Positions 7,183 to 15,582 of a stretch of 64,000 nucleotides of DNA are shown in pieces. The notes under the pieces were generated by a model. That model searched no databases. It was not told where the DNA came from and worked only from the letters and a program-made list of their open reading frames with translations. The position numbers and the translations under genes are program-made. The stretch lies in NCBI RefSeq assembly GCF_014596475.1, contig NZ_MECJ01000029.1, forward strand, positions 1-64,000. Direction: 5' to 3'. How positions within the stretch are numbered: position 1 is the first letter of the stretch; every line of letters starts with the position of its first letter. Origin of the DNA: Streptomyces sp. CBMA152. Lineage in GTDB: Bacteria; Actinomycetota; Actinomycetes; Streptomycetales; Streptomycetaceae.

Positions 7183-8649
7183 GTGGCCGAGCAGCTCACG
7201 CCGGAGACCCCGGAAGAGTCGGAAGAGCAGCCGATCCAGCAGCGCAAGAACGGCCTGTACCCGGGCGTGTCCGACGAGCTGGCCGAGAACATGAAGTCCG
7301 GCTGGGCCGACACCGAGCTGCGCGGGCTCGCGCCGATCGCCCAGGCCGCCCACACCGCCGACCGGCGTGCCGCGCTCTCCGCGCGCTTCCCCGGCGAGCG
7401 TCTGGTGATCCCCGCGGGCAACCTGAAGACCCGCTCGAACGACACCGAGTACCACTTCCGCGCCTCGACCGAGTACGCGTACCTCACCGGCGACCAGTCC
7501 GAGGACGGCGTGCTGGTGCTTGAGCCCAAGGGCGACGGTCACGAGGCGACCATCTACCTGCTGCCGCGCTCCAACCGCGAGAACGGTGAGTTCTGGCTGT
7601 CGGGCACCGGCGAGCTGTGGGTGGGCCGGCGTCACTCGCTGGCCGAGGCCGAGCAGCTGCTCGGGCTGCCCGCCAAGGACGTCCGCGAGCTGGCCGCCGC
7701 GCTCACCGAGGCCACCGGCCCGGTGCGCGCCGTGCGCGGCCACGACGCGTCGATCGAGGCGGCGCTGACCGACAAGGTCACCGCCGAGCGCGACGAGGAG
7801 CTGCGCGTCTACCTCTCGGAGGCGCGCCTGGTGAAGGACGCGTTCGAGATCGCCGAGCTGCGCAAGGCGTGCGACTCGACCGCGCGCGGCTTCGAGGACG
7901 TCGTCAAGGTCCTGGACCGGGCCGAGGCGACCAGCGAGCGCTACATCGAAGGAACGTTCTTCCTGCGCGCCCGCGTCGAGGGCAACGACATCGGCTACGG
8001 CTCGATCTGCGCCGCCGGCCCGCACGCCACCACCCTGCACTGGGTGCGCAACGACGGCGCCGTCCGCTCCGGCGAGCTGCTGCTGCTCGACGCCGGCGTC
8101 GAGACCACCGAGCTGTACACCGCCGACGTGACGCGCACGCTGCCGATCAACGGCACGTTCTCGCCGCTCCAGCGCAAGATCTACGACGCGGTGTACGAGG
8201 CCCAGGAGGCCGGCATCGCGGCGGTCAAGCCGGGCGCCCCCTACCGCGCCTTCCACGACGCCGCCCAGCGCGTGCTCGCCGAGAAGCTCGTCGAGTGGGG
8301 CCTGTGCGGCGACCTCGACGTCGACAAGGTCCTGGAGCTGGGCCTGCAGCGCCGCTGGACCCTGCACGGCACCGGCCACATGCTCGGCATGGACGTCCAC
8401 GACTGCGCCGCCGCGCGCACCGAGACGTACGTCGCGGGCGACCTGGAGCCGGGCATGTGCCTGACCGTCGAGCCCGGTCTGTACTTCCAGGCCGACGACC
8501 TGACCGTGCCCGAGGAGTACCGGGGCATCGGCGTCCGCATCGAGGACGACATCCTCGTCACCGAGGACGGCAACGAGAACCTGTCGGCCTCGCTGCCGCG
8601 TCAGGCCGACGAGATCGAGGCGTGGATGGCGCGGGTCAAGCAGGGCTGA
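7183..8649 (+). CDS. pepP: Aminopeptidase P (Xaa-Pro aminopeptidase, M24B)
   Basis: A 488-residue cytoplasmic metalloenzyme that removes an N-terminal residue preceding proline. The N-terminal domain contains the aminopeptidase-P signature around LVIPAGNLKTRSNDTEYHFR. The C-terminal pita-bread domain shows all five dimetal ligands: Asp in LLLDAGVE, Asp in TADVTRTLP, His in HGTGHMLGMDVHD, Glu in LTVEPGLYF and Glu in GVRIEDDILVT. The GTG at 7183 is preceded by GGAGG at 7170-7174. The gene converges on a regulatory ATPase gene across a shared terminator. Confidence 0.95.
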   Translation: MAEQLTPETPEESEEQPIQQRKNGLYPGVSDELAENMKSGWADTELRGLAPIAQAAHTADRRAALSARFPGERLVIPAGNLKTRSNDTEYHFRASTEYAYLTGDQSEDGVLVLEPKGDGHEATIYLLPRSNRENGEFWLSGTGELWVGRRHSLAEAEQLLGLPAKDVRELAAALTEATGPVRAVRGHDASIEAALTDKVTAERDEELRVYLSEARLVKDAFEIAELRKACDSTARGFEDVVKVLDRAEATSERYIEGTFFLRARVEGNDIGYGSICAAGPHATTLHWVRNDGAVRSGELLLLDAGVETTELYTADVTRTLPINGTFSPLQRKIYDAVYEAQEAGIAAVKPGAPYRAFHDAAQRVLAEKLVEWGLCGDLDVDKVLELGLQRRWTLHGTGHMLGMDVHDCAAARTETYVAGDLEPGMCLTVEPGLYFQADDLTVPEEYRGIGVRIEDDILVTEDGNENLSASLPRQADEIEAWMARVKQG

Positions 8650-8676
8650 CCAGCCTGATCACCTCGTGGTCCCGCC

Positions 8677-8718
8677 GGAAGGGGCGCCGCTCAGGACACC
8701 TTGAGCAGCGCCCCTTCC
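8677..8718. terminator. Bidirectional terminator between convergent genes
   Basis: A 17-bp stem (8677-8693 with 8702-8718, one mismatch, 8-base loop) begins GGAAGGGGCG and ends CGCCCCTTCC. It follows the pepP stop and overlaps the last codons of the minus-strand ATPase gene, so it can serve both. Confidence 0.75.
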
Positions 8719-9155
8719 CGCCATTTCAGGATCTTGTCGAAGCTCACCACCGCGCCTCTGCCCGGGCGGTTGCCGAAGTGGACGTGATCGGCGAGCTGTT
8801 CGATCAGACAGAGCCCTCTGCCGTTCTCGGCCATGCTGCTGCCCAATGTGCTGTTCATCCGCGCTGCGGTGCGACGGCCTCGTCGTACGGGAAAGCCCGG
8901 CCCCGAGTCGGCGACCTCGATACGGCATTTCTCGCCGTCCAGATACGCGGTCACCCGGTAGGCCGCCGAGGTGCCGGATCCGTCGTCCCCGCCGTGCTCG
9001 ACCGCGTTCGCGCACGCTTCACCGAGCGCGACCGACAGGTCGTAGGAGATGTCCGGATCGACCCCAGCGGTCTCCATGGTGCCGAGCAGAAGGCGACGTG
9101 CGAGCGGAACGCTCGCGGCCTCGCGCCGCAAATGGAGTGACCACCAGATGCTCAT
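8691..9155 (-). CDS. RsbW-type ATP-binding regulatory protein (GHKL fold)
   Basis: A 154-residue single-domain GHKL ATPase. The N-box is ALGEACANAVEHGGDD, the G1 box EVADSGPGFPV and the G2 region AENGRGLCLIEQLAD, and there is no His phosphoacceptor domain. The N-terminus (MSIWWSLHLRREAASVPLARRLL) is typical of Streptomyces anti-sigma-factor-like kinases. The ATG at 9155 has AGGAGG six bases upstream. A sequence matching the sigma-B consensus lies 28-52 bases upstream of the start (see 9183-9207), so the gene may belong to a stress or differentiation sigma regulon. The partner protein is not encoded beside it. Confidence 0.87.
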   Translation of the reverse strand: MSIWWSLHLRREAASVPLARRLLLGTMETAGVDPDISYDLSVALGEACANAVEHGGDDGSGTSAAYRVTAYLDGEKCRIEVADSGPGFPVRRGRRTAARMNSTLGSSMAENGRGLCLIEQLADHVHFGNRPGRGAVVSFDKILKWREGALLKVS

Positions 9156-9182
9156 GCTCCAGCCTCCTGGCTGCGGCTCGAC

Positions 9183-9207
9183 ATACCCCTACGTATTGCC
9201 GCAACCC
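9183..9207 (-). promoter_or_regulatory. Candidate sigma-B-family promoter
   Basis: On the minus strand GGGT, a 15-base spacer and GGGTAT agree with the Streptomyces sigma-B consensus GNNT-N14-16-GGGTAY. Transcription would start near 9175, leaving a leader of about 20 bases with the AGGAGG site of the RsbW-type gene. No transcript data are available here. Confidence 0.45.
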
Positions 9208-9438
9208 GTGGGTCGTAAGCGCGAACTTGACGTGATAGCGCTCATTCGGCGGATGCGAACACCCAATGCGCCGGTGTATGGGCGCCGTGCGAGGGGCAGT
9301 AGCGGCCGCCCCACCAGGGTGCCGTCGCGCGCCCACCGAGACCGGGACACTCGGCACGGATGTGATCATCACAGGAATACGGAACCTTGTGGACCTGCCG
9401 TATGGAGCCGGTAAGCCCAGTGCGATGATGGCCCCGCC

Positions 9439-10287
9439 ATGTCTGCCCGACACGCTCGACACACACACGCAGGCGCCGGTCTCCGGCTGCTGAGGGCCGC
9501 GCTGTTCGCCGCGGTCTGCGTCGTGCTGTCCGCGCTCGGGCACGTCCTGGCCGCCTGCGCGACCGTCCCGTGGTGGACGGTGCTCGCCGGGTTCCTCGGG
9601 GTGTTCGCGGTCGCCGCACCGCTCGCCGGGCGGGAGCGCTCGCTCGCGTCCATCGCGGGCGCGCTGGCCGCCGGACAGCTCGCTCTGCACAGCCTCTTCG
9701 GCATCGGCCAGCACACCGCGGCCGTCTCCGGCGACGGGTCCACCGGCGACATGTCGCTGCTGCGGCTCGCCGCCAAGCTCGTCTGCGGCCCCACGGCCGC
9801 CGCCCAGCTGACGGCGTCGGACGCCCGGCGGATCGTCACCGACGCGGGCCTGCGCCCGCCGCCCGGTGCCGCCGCGCCCGCGCACGAGTCGATGACGGGC
9901 ATGGCCTCCATGCCGGGGATGACCGGTCAGGCCTCGGCGCACACCGTCGTCGCCGGACTGCTGCCGTCGCTGCCCATGCTGCTCGGCCACCTGCTGGCCG
10001 CGCTGCTCACGGGCTGGCTGATGCGGCGCGGCGAGGCCGCGCTCTTCCGCCTGGCGCGGCTCTCCGCCGAAGCGGCCACCGCCGCCGCACACGGCGCGTG
10101 CGTACGTTCCCTGCGCGCCGCTCTCGCGCTCGTACGGGCGCTGCGCGCCGGTCTGCCGGGCGCGCCCGGGCACGGCCCGCGCGTTCCTCTGGCGCAGCTC
10201 GCCGTCCCCCTGCCGCCGGCCGGGGACGCACTCCAGCACTCGGTGATCAGGCGCGGGCCGCCCTCGGCGTTCGCCCTCGCAGCCTGA
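9439..10287 (+). CDS. Multi-pass membrane protein at the head of the copper cluster
   Basis: A 282-residue protein with four or five hydrophobic segments: ALFAAVCVVLSALGHVLAA, VLAGFLGVFAVAAPLAG, SIAGALAAGQLALHSLFGI and, after a loop, LLPSLPMLLGHLLAALLTGWL. Between segments three and four is an extracytoplasmic loop with ESMTGMASMPGMTGQAS, a Met-rich stretch typical of Cu(I)-binding loops, plus scattered His. The basic C-terminal tail is cytoplasmic. It precedes ycnI by 144 bp in the same direction. I do not recognise a named family; a copper-related role is inferred from the Met motif and neighbours. Confidence 0.8.
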   Translation: MSARHARHTHAGAGLRLLRAALFAAVCVVLSALGHVLAACATVPWWTVLAGFLGVFAVAAPLAGRERSLASIAGALAAGQLALHSLFGIGQHTAAVSGDGSTGDMSLLRLAAKLVCGPTAAAQLTASDARRIVTDAGLRPPPGAAAPAHESMTGMASMPGMTGQASAHTVVAGLLPSLPMLLGHLLAALLTGWLMRRGEAALFRLARLSAEAATAAAHGACVRSLRAALALVRALRAGLPGAPGHGPRVPLAQLAVPLPPAGDALQHSVIRRGPPSAFALAA

Positions 10288-10431
10288 CGCGGCCCACTCC
10301 CCGTACGACCGGACGACTCACGTCCCGTACATCCGACGACACCTGTCGCAGGAGTGGTGCCGTGGAGCCCAGCGCATCGCGCGCGTGGGCCGTCCCCACA
10401 CACCTTCCTGCTCACTGGAGTGTCTTCCGCC

Positions 10432-11166
10432 ATGAACGTTTCCCGTCGCCTCGCCGTCGCCGGTGCCGTCGCCGCCTCGTCCGTCCTGGTCCTCGCCGGC
10501 CCGGCCTTCGCGCACGTCAGCGTCCAGCCCGAGGGCTCGGCCGCGAAGGGCGGCTACGCCGTCGTCAACTTCAAGGTCCCCAACGAGCGCGACAACGCCC
10601 AGACCGTGAAGCTCGAAGTCAACTTCCCGGCCGACCACCCGCTGGCGTCCGTGCAGCCCGAGGCGCTGCCCGGCTGGACCGTCGAGGTCACCAAGTCCAA
10701 GCTCGACAAGCCGCTGACCATGCACGGCAAGCAGATCAACGAGGCCGTCACCAAGGTGACCTGGAGCGGCGGCAAGATTGAGTCCGGTTACTTCCAGAAG
10801 TTCCCGCTCTCCATCGGCGCGCTGCCCACCGACACCGACCAGCTGGTCTTCAAGGCCGTCCAGACGTACAGCAACGGTGAGACCGTCCGCTGGATCGAGG
10901 ATCAGAAGCCGGGCGCCGAGGAGCCGCAGAACCCGGCCCCGGTGCTCGCGCTCTCCGCCGCGACCGGCGACCACCACGGCGGCGCGGCCACCGCGTCCGA
11001 CGACAAGAAGACGGACGACATGGCCGGTCACGACAAGAAGACCGAGGCCTCGTCCGACTCCAAGAGCAGCGACAACACGGCCCGGGTGCTCGGCATCGTG
11101 GGCATCGTCGTGGGTGTCGCCGGTGTGGCCTTCGGTGTCCTCGCCGGACGCCGCCGGGCCGCGTGA
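10432..11166 (+). CDS. ycnI: YcnI-type copper-binding protein, membrane-anchored
   Basis: A 244-residue exported protein. The signal peptide MNVSRRLAVAGAVAASSVL-VLAGPAFA is followed at once by HVSVQPEG, so the mature protein would begin with His, the residue that binds copper in YcnI (DUF1775) domains. The domain runs to about residue 155 and ends QTYSNGETVRWIEDQKP. A His/Lys/Asp-rich linker and one C-terminal transmembrane segment (VLGIVGIVVGVAGVAFGVLAG) with an RRRAA tail anchor it outside the membrane. The ATG at 10432 has GGAG 11 bases upstream. Confidence 0.92.
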   Translation: MNVSRRLAVAGAVAASSVLVLAGPAFAHVSVQPEGSAAKGGYAVVNFKVPNERDNAQTVKLEVNFPADHPLASVQPEALPGWTVEVTKSKLDKPLTMHGKQINEAVTKVTWSGGKIESGYFQKFPLSIGALPTDTDQLVFKAVQTYSNGETVRWIEDQKPGAEEPQNPAPVLALSAATGDHHGGAATASDDKKTDDMAGHDKKTEASSDSKSSDNTARVLGIVGIVVGVAGVAFGVLAGRRRAA

Positions 11167-11205
11167 TCCCGCCCAAGACCCGTCCTCGAACGGAAAAATT
11201 CCCCC

Positions 11206-11865
11206 ATGCGCACCAAGTACGCGCCGGCTGCCATCGCATTCGCGGTGGCGGCGGCGCTCACCCTGACCGCGTGCGGCGGAGGTGACGACAAGGCCAAGAG
11301 CCCTGTCACCGACGTCTCCACCGCCGCCGACAGCAACAAGGCCGGCACCGTGCTCGACCGGCCGTTCACCAAGCCGGACTTCGTCCTGACCGACACCCAG
11401 GGCAAGAAGTTCGACTTCCGTGAGCGGACCAAGGGCAAGCCGACCCTCATCTACTTCGGCTACACCAACTGCCCCGACGTGTGCCCGCTGACGATGAGCA
11501 ACATCGCCATCGCCAAGAAGCGGCTGCCCAAGGCCGACCAGGACAAGCTCCAGGTCGTCTTCGTCACCACCGACCCCGAGCGGGACACCCCCGAGTCGCT
11601 CGGCAAGTGGCTCAAGGCGCAGGACCCGTCGTTCATCGGTCTGACCGGCGACTTCCCGACCATCCAGGCCGGGGCCCGCTCGATCGGCATCGGGATCGAC
11701 CCGGCGACGAAGGACAAGGACGGCAAGGTCGTGTCGATGCACGGCGCCCAGGTCATCGCCTTCTCGCCCAAGACCGACCAGGGATACGTCCTCTACGGCG
11801 ACACCGCCACCGCCGAGGACTACACCAAAGACCTGCCGAAGATCATTACTGGAGAAAACCCGTGA
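11206..11865 (+). CDS. sco: Sco (SCO1/SenC) copper chaperone lipoprotein
   Basis: A 219-residue lipoprotein (lipobox LTAC at about residues 20-23) with a thioredoxin fold. The copper site is complete: YTNCPDVCPLTMS supplies the CxxxC pair and VSMHGAQVIAF supplies the distal His. Sco proteins deliver copper to the CuA centre of cytochrome c oxidase. In S. lividans Sco has been linked to oxidase assembly and, with DtpA and GlxA, to copper-dependent development. Its last four bases overlap the GTG of the next gene, so translation of the two is probably coupled. Confidence 0.95.
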   Translation: MRTKYAPAAIAFAVAAALTLTACGGGDDKAKSPVTDVSTAADSNKAGTVLDRPFTKPDFVLTDTQGKKFDFRERTKGKPTLIYFGYTNCPDVCPLTMSNIAIAKKRLPKADQDKLQVVFVTTDPERDTPESLGKWLKAQDPSFIGLTGDFPTIQAGARSIGIGIDPATKDKDGKVVSMHGAQVIAFSPKTDQGYVLYGDTATAEDYTKDLPKIITGENP

Positions 11866-12320
11866 ACCGCCGCACCACCCTCGCCGCCGCGATAGCCCTG
11901 ACCGCCGGGCTCGCGATGACGGGCTGCTCGTCCGACAGCTCCGACAGCAAGCCGAGCCTGCAGGTCAGCCAGGCCTTCATGCCGGAGCCGGTGAGCGCCG
12001 ACATGGCCGGTGGCTTCCTCGTCGTGAAGAACGACAGCAAGACCGCCGACAAGCTCACCAAGGTCACCAGTGACATCTCCGACGACGTCACGATCCACGA
12101 GACCAAGAACCAGAAGATGCAGGAGGTGAAGTCCTTCGACATCCCCGCCAACGGCCAGCTGAACCTCGAACGCGGTGGCAGCCACATCATGTTCATGGCT
12201 CTCAAGAAGAAGCCGAAGCAGGGCGAGAAGGTCTCCATCGAGCTGCACTTCGAGAAGGCCGACCCGGTCAAGGTCGAGCTCCCGGTGAAGGAAACCACCT
12301 ACAACCCGAAGCACCACTGA
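11862..12320 (+). CDS. ecuC: PCu(A)C-type copper chaperone lipoprotein (ECuC)
   Basis: A 152-residue lipoprotein (lipobox MTGC near residue 23). The PCuAC copper motif is present as IHETKNQKMQEV followed about 20 residues later by GSHIMFM, giving His and Met ligands for Cu(I), and the C-terminus ends HH. Such proteins hand copper to Sco or directly to the oxidase. The GTG overlaps the sco stop by 4 bases and is preceded by CTGGAG. This matches the extracellular copper chaperone described beside Sco in S. lividans. Confidence 0.92.
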   Translation: MNRRTTLAAAIALTAGLAMTGCSSDSSDSKPSLQVSQAFMPEPVSADMAGGFLVVKNDSKTADKLTKVTSDISDDVTIHETKNQKMQEVKSFDIPANGQLNLERGGSHIMFMALKKKPKQGEKVSIELHFEKADPVKVELPVKETTYNPKHH

Positions 12321-12341
12321 GGGATGAGGGACTGACAGACG

Positions 12342-14261
12342 ATGACGGCCACCGCCCCACGCTTCGGAACCGCGCTGACCCGGCTGCTGCTGATCGCGGC
12401 CGCCCTGTTCGGCGCGCTGTTCGCGACCGCGGCCCCCGCCTCGGCGCACGCCGCGGTCACCGCGACCAACCCGAAGGACGGGGCGGTGGTCGCCACCGCC
12501 CCCAAGGACGTCGACCTCACCTTCTCCGAGCAGGTCGCGATGGACAACAAGTCCATCCGCGTCCTGGACCCGACCGGCAAGCGCGCCGACACCGGTGAAC
12601 TGCTCAACCTGTGCGCCGGCTCCGTCGTGAAGTACGGCGTCGGCCTGCGCGACGGGCTGCCCAAGGGCACCTACACCGTGGCCTGGCAGGCCGTCTCGGC
12701 GGACAGCCACCCGGTCGCGGGCGCCTTCACCTTCTCCATCGGCGCCCCCTCCAAGACCACCGTCTCGCTGTCGTCCCCGGACGTCGGCGGCGGTCTCGTC
12801 GGGACCCTGTACGACACCATGCGCTACGCCTCGTACGCCGGTTTCATCCTGTTCACCGGCGGCGGCGTCTTCATCCTGGGCTGCTGGCAGCGCGGCGCCA
12901 CCGTGCGTCCGGTGCAGCGCCTCGTCGTCGGCGGCTGGCTCGCGATGACCGCGGCCACCATCGCGCTGCTGCTCCTGCGCACTCCGTACACCACCTCGGG
13001 CCAGCTCTCCGACGCCTTCGACCTGGACGGGCTGAAGGCGGTCCTGCAGACCAAGTCGGGTGCCGCGCTGAGCTCCCGGCTGCTGCTGCTCAGCGCCGCC
13101 GCCCTGTTCATCTCGGTCCTGTTCGGCGCGTACGCCAAGCGCGAGGACGAGGAGAAGAAGGACCTCACGTACGGGCTCGCCATAGGCGGATTCGTGGTCG
13201 CGGCCGGAATCGCCGCGACCTGGGCGCTCGCCGAGCACGCCTCGACCGGCATCCAGACCGCGCTCGCGATGCCGGTCGCGGTGGTGCACCTGCTGTCGAT
13301 GGCGACCTGGCTGGGCGGCCTCGCGACACTGCTCATGGCGCTCCATCTCACCCCTGCCGTCGAACGGACGGCGGTGCGGCGGTTCTCACGGATCGCGTTC
13401 TGGTGCGTGGTCGTCCTGGTGTCGACCGGCGTCTACCAGGCCTGGCGCCAGCTCGGTTCCTGGTCCGCGCTCACCGGCACCGGCTACGGGCAGCTGCTGC
13501 TCGTCAAGCTCGGCCTGATCGCGGTGCTGCTCTCCGCCGCGTACATCTCGCGCCGCTGGACCGGCCGGCTCTCGGAGCACGCCGCGCCGGAGGCCGAAGC
13601 CGCCTCCGTCGTCGAGGAACTCGCGGCCGAACCGGAGCTGGAAGAAGAGCCCGAGCCCGTCACCGTGCCGGACGACTCCGCCGACCCCAAGCGGGCCCGT
13701 CAACTGGCCCGGCAGCAGGCCGCGATGACGGTCGCCCGCGAGAAGCGCATCCGTGACGCCGACCCGGAGCGCTCCGGGCTGCGGCGCTCGGTGCTCACCG
13801 AGGCCGGGATCGCGGTGGCGGTGCTCGCCGTGGCGACGATCCTGTCGTCGACCGAGCCGGGGCGTACGCAGGAGGCGGCGGCCGCCGCGCAGGCGACCAC
13901 GCAGGTGGCCGTGCCGGACCGGCCGATCAGCATCCGCATCCCCTTCGACACGGGTGGCAAGAACGGCAAGGGCACCGTCCGCCTCACGCTCGACCCGGGC
14001 CGCACCGGCGCCAACGACATGCACGTCTGGACGGACGACGCCGAGGCCAAGCCGCTGGACGCGCCCGAGGTGAAGGTGTCCTTCACGCTGCCCGCCAAGG
14101 CGGTCGGACCGCTGCCCGTCACGCCCGAGCGCATCACCAAGGGACACTGGAGCGCGAGCGGCGTCCAGCTCCCGATGGCAGGCGACTGGCAGGTGTCCGT
14201 GACCGTGCGGACCTCCGACATCGACCAGACCACCGTCGACAAGAAGATCAAGATCGGCTGA
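12342..14261 (+). CDS. CopC-CopD fusion copper transport protein with C-terminal extracytoplasmic domain
   Basis: A 639-residue protein. After a signal peptide ending ASAHAAVTATNPKDG comes a CopC domain (about residues 35-130, ending SADSHPVAGAFTFSIG) with the N-terminal His and the DSHP His used for copper. A CopD membrane domain of about eight segments covers residues 150-410 and includes AEHAS and MATWLGGLATLLMALHL. An acidic then basic cytoplasmic linker, another membrane segment near residue 495 and a C-terminal YtkA-like beta domain complete it. It probably imports copper for cuproenzyme loading. It lies 21 bp after the chaperone gene. Confidence 0.92.
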   Translation: MTATAPRFGTALTRLLLIAAALFGALFATAAPASAHAAVTATNPKDGAVVATAPKDVDLTFSEQVAMDNKSIRVLDPTGKRADTGELLNLCAGSVVKYGVGLRDGLPKGTYTVAWQAVSADSHPVAGAFTFSIGAPSKTTVSLSSPDVGGGLVGTLYDTMRYASYAGFILFTGGGVFILGCWQRGATVRPVQRLVVGGWLAMTAATIALLLLRTPYTTSGQLSDAFDLDGLKAVLQTKSGAALSSRLLLLSAAALFISVLFGAYAKREDEEKKDLTYGLAIGGFVVAAGIAATWALAEHASTGIQTALAMPVAVVHLLSMATWLGGLATLLMALHLTPAVERTAVRRFSRIAFWCVVVLVSTGVYQAWRQLGSWSALTGTGYGQLLLVKLGLIAVLLSAAYISRRWTGRLSEHAAPEAEAASVVEELAAEPELEEEPEPVTVPDDSADPKRARQLARQQAAMTVAREKRIRDADPERSGLRRSVLTEAGIAVAVLAVATILSSTEPGRTQEAAAAAQATTQVAVPDRPISIRIPFDTGGKNGKGTVRLTLDPGRTGANDMHVWTDDAEAKPLDAPEVKVSFTLPAKAVGPLPVTPERITKGHWSASGVQLPMAGDWQVSVTVRTSDIDQTTVDKKIKIG

Positions 14262-14272
14262 GTACGGACCAC

Positions 14273-15529
14273 ATGAGCGAGAGCACCCCCTCCACCCCCG
14301 AGACCCTGGACATCTCCCGGCGGCGGCTCCTCGGCACGGTCGGCGCGGCGGGCGCGGCCGGTGTCGCGCTGGGCGCGACGGGCGGCGCGCTCGTCCACGC
14401 CGCCGTCGAATCCCCCTCGGACGCCTCCGAACTGAGCTCCGTCGGCTCCACCGAGGTCCCGTTTCACGTGAAACATCAGGCGGGGATCTCCACTCCGCTT
14501 CAGGCGTGCGGGCATCTGATCGCCTTCAACCTGGCGCCGGGCGCCGGGCGCAAGGAGGCGGCGGCGCTGCTGCGGCGCTGGTCGGCGACCGCGAAGGCGC
14601 TGATGGCGGGCGAGCCGGCGGGCAATGACACCGGGGTCGCGCTGGACGCCGGTCCCTCCTCGCTGACCGTCACCTTCGGCTTCGGGCGCACCTTCTTCGA
14701 CCGTACGGGCCTGGTGGCGCAGCGCCCGGCCGAGCTGGACCCGCTGCCGGACTTCTCCTCCGACCGGCTCGACCCCAAGCGCTCCAACGGCGATCTGTGG
14801 GTGCAGATCGGCGCGGACGACGCCCTGGTCGCCTTCCACGCGCTGCGCGCGGTGCAGAAGGACGCGGGGTCGGCGGCCCGGGTGCGCTGGCAGATGAACG
14901 GCTTCAACCGCACGCCGGGCGCCACCAAGAAGCCGATGACGGCCCGCAATCTGATGGGCCAGATCGACGGCACCGGCAACCCGAAGCCCTCCGACCGCGA
15001 CTTCGACAAGCGGATCTTCGTCCCCGACAGCGGAAAGCCGGCGTGGATGGCGAACGGCTCGTACGCGGTCGTGCGCCGGATCCGGATGCTGCTGGACGAC
15101 TGGGAGAAGGTGCCGCTCGCCCAGCAGGAGCAGGTGATCGGCCGCCGGAAGGCGAACGGCGCACCTCTTTCGGGGGGTACGGAGACGACCCCGATGCAGC
15201 TCGACAAGTTCGGCTCGGACGGCAAGGTGGTCATCCCCGACAACGCGCACGCGCGCATCTCGGCGCCCGAGCAGAACGGCGGCGCGGCGATGCTGCGGCG
15301 CGCCTTCTCGTACCACGACGGGTTCGCCGAGGACGGGGCGCCGGACGCGGGCCTGCTCTTCGTCGCCTGGCAGGCCGATCCGCTGCGCGGCTTCGTGCCC
15401 GTCCAGCGCAAGCTCGACCGGGGGGACGCGCTGTCGGCGTTCATCCGGCACGAGTCGAGCGGTCTGTTCGCGGTGCCCGGCGGGCCGCGCGCCGGGGAGT
15501 ACGTGGGCCAGCTGCTGCTGGAGTCATGA
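14273..15529 (+). CDS. dtpA: DtpA: Tat-exported DyP-type haem peroxidase
   Basis: A 418-residue dye-decolourising peroxidase. The Tat signal carries SRRRLLGTVGAAGAAGVALG at residues 15-34. The DyP signature GQIDGTGNPKPSDRDFD holds the distal Asp, FIRHESSGLFAVPGG holds the probable proximal His, and LLFVAWQADPLRGFVPVQ is typical of the EfeB/DyP fold. In S. lividans DtpA acts with Sco and the chaperone in maturation of the copper-radical oxidase GlxA during morphogenesis. A perfect parS site lies inside the gene at 14461-14474 and encodes residues 64-68 (FHVKH), just after the signal region. Confidence 0.95.
   Translation: MSESTPSTPETLDISRRRLLGTVGAAGAAGVALGATGGALVHAAVESPSDASELSSVGSTEVPFHVKHQAGISTPLQACGHLIAFNLAPGAGRKEAAALLRRWSATAKALMAGEPAGNDTGVALDAGPSSLTVTFGFGRTFFDRTGLVAQRPAELDPLPDFSSDRLDPKRSNGDLWVQIGADDALVAFHALRAVQKDAGSAARVRWQMNGFNRTPGATKKPMTARNLMGQIDGTGNPKPSDRDFDKRIFVPDSGKPAWMANGSYAVVRRIRMLLDDWEKVPLAQQEQVIGRRKANGAPLSGGTETTPMQLDKFGSDGKVVIPDNAHARISAPEQNGGAAMLRRAFSYHDGFAEDGAPDAGLLFVAWQADPLRGFVPVQRKLDRGDALSAFIRHESSGLFAVPGGPRAGEYVGQLLLES
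14461..14474. other. parS: parS site (ParB binding), inside the dtpA coding sequence
   Basis: GTTTCACGTGAAAC matches the Streptomyces parS consensus at every base. It is read in frame by dtpA in the presumably flexible segment between the Tat signal and the peroxidase domain. Confidence 0.93.
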
Positions 15530-15566
15530 GCCGCCGCAACGCCCTTCGCGCGTGACGGCGGCGCAT

Positions 15567-15582
15567 TAGGGTGACGAGTATG
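15567..15582 (+). promoter_or_regulatory. Probable leaderless promoter of pheA
   Basis: TAGGGT (15567-15572) ends seven bases before the ATG at 15580, the spacing expected if transcription starts at the A of the start codon. No ribosome binding site is present. Confidence 0.5.
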
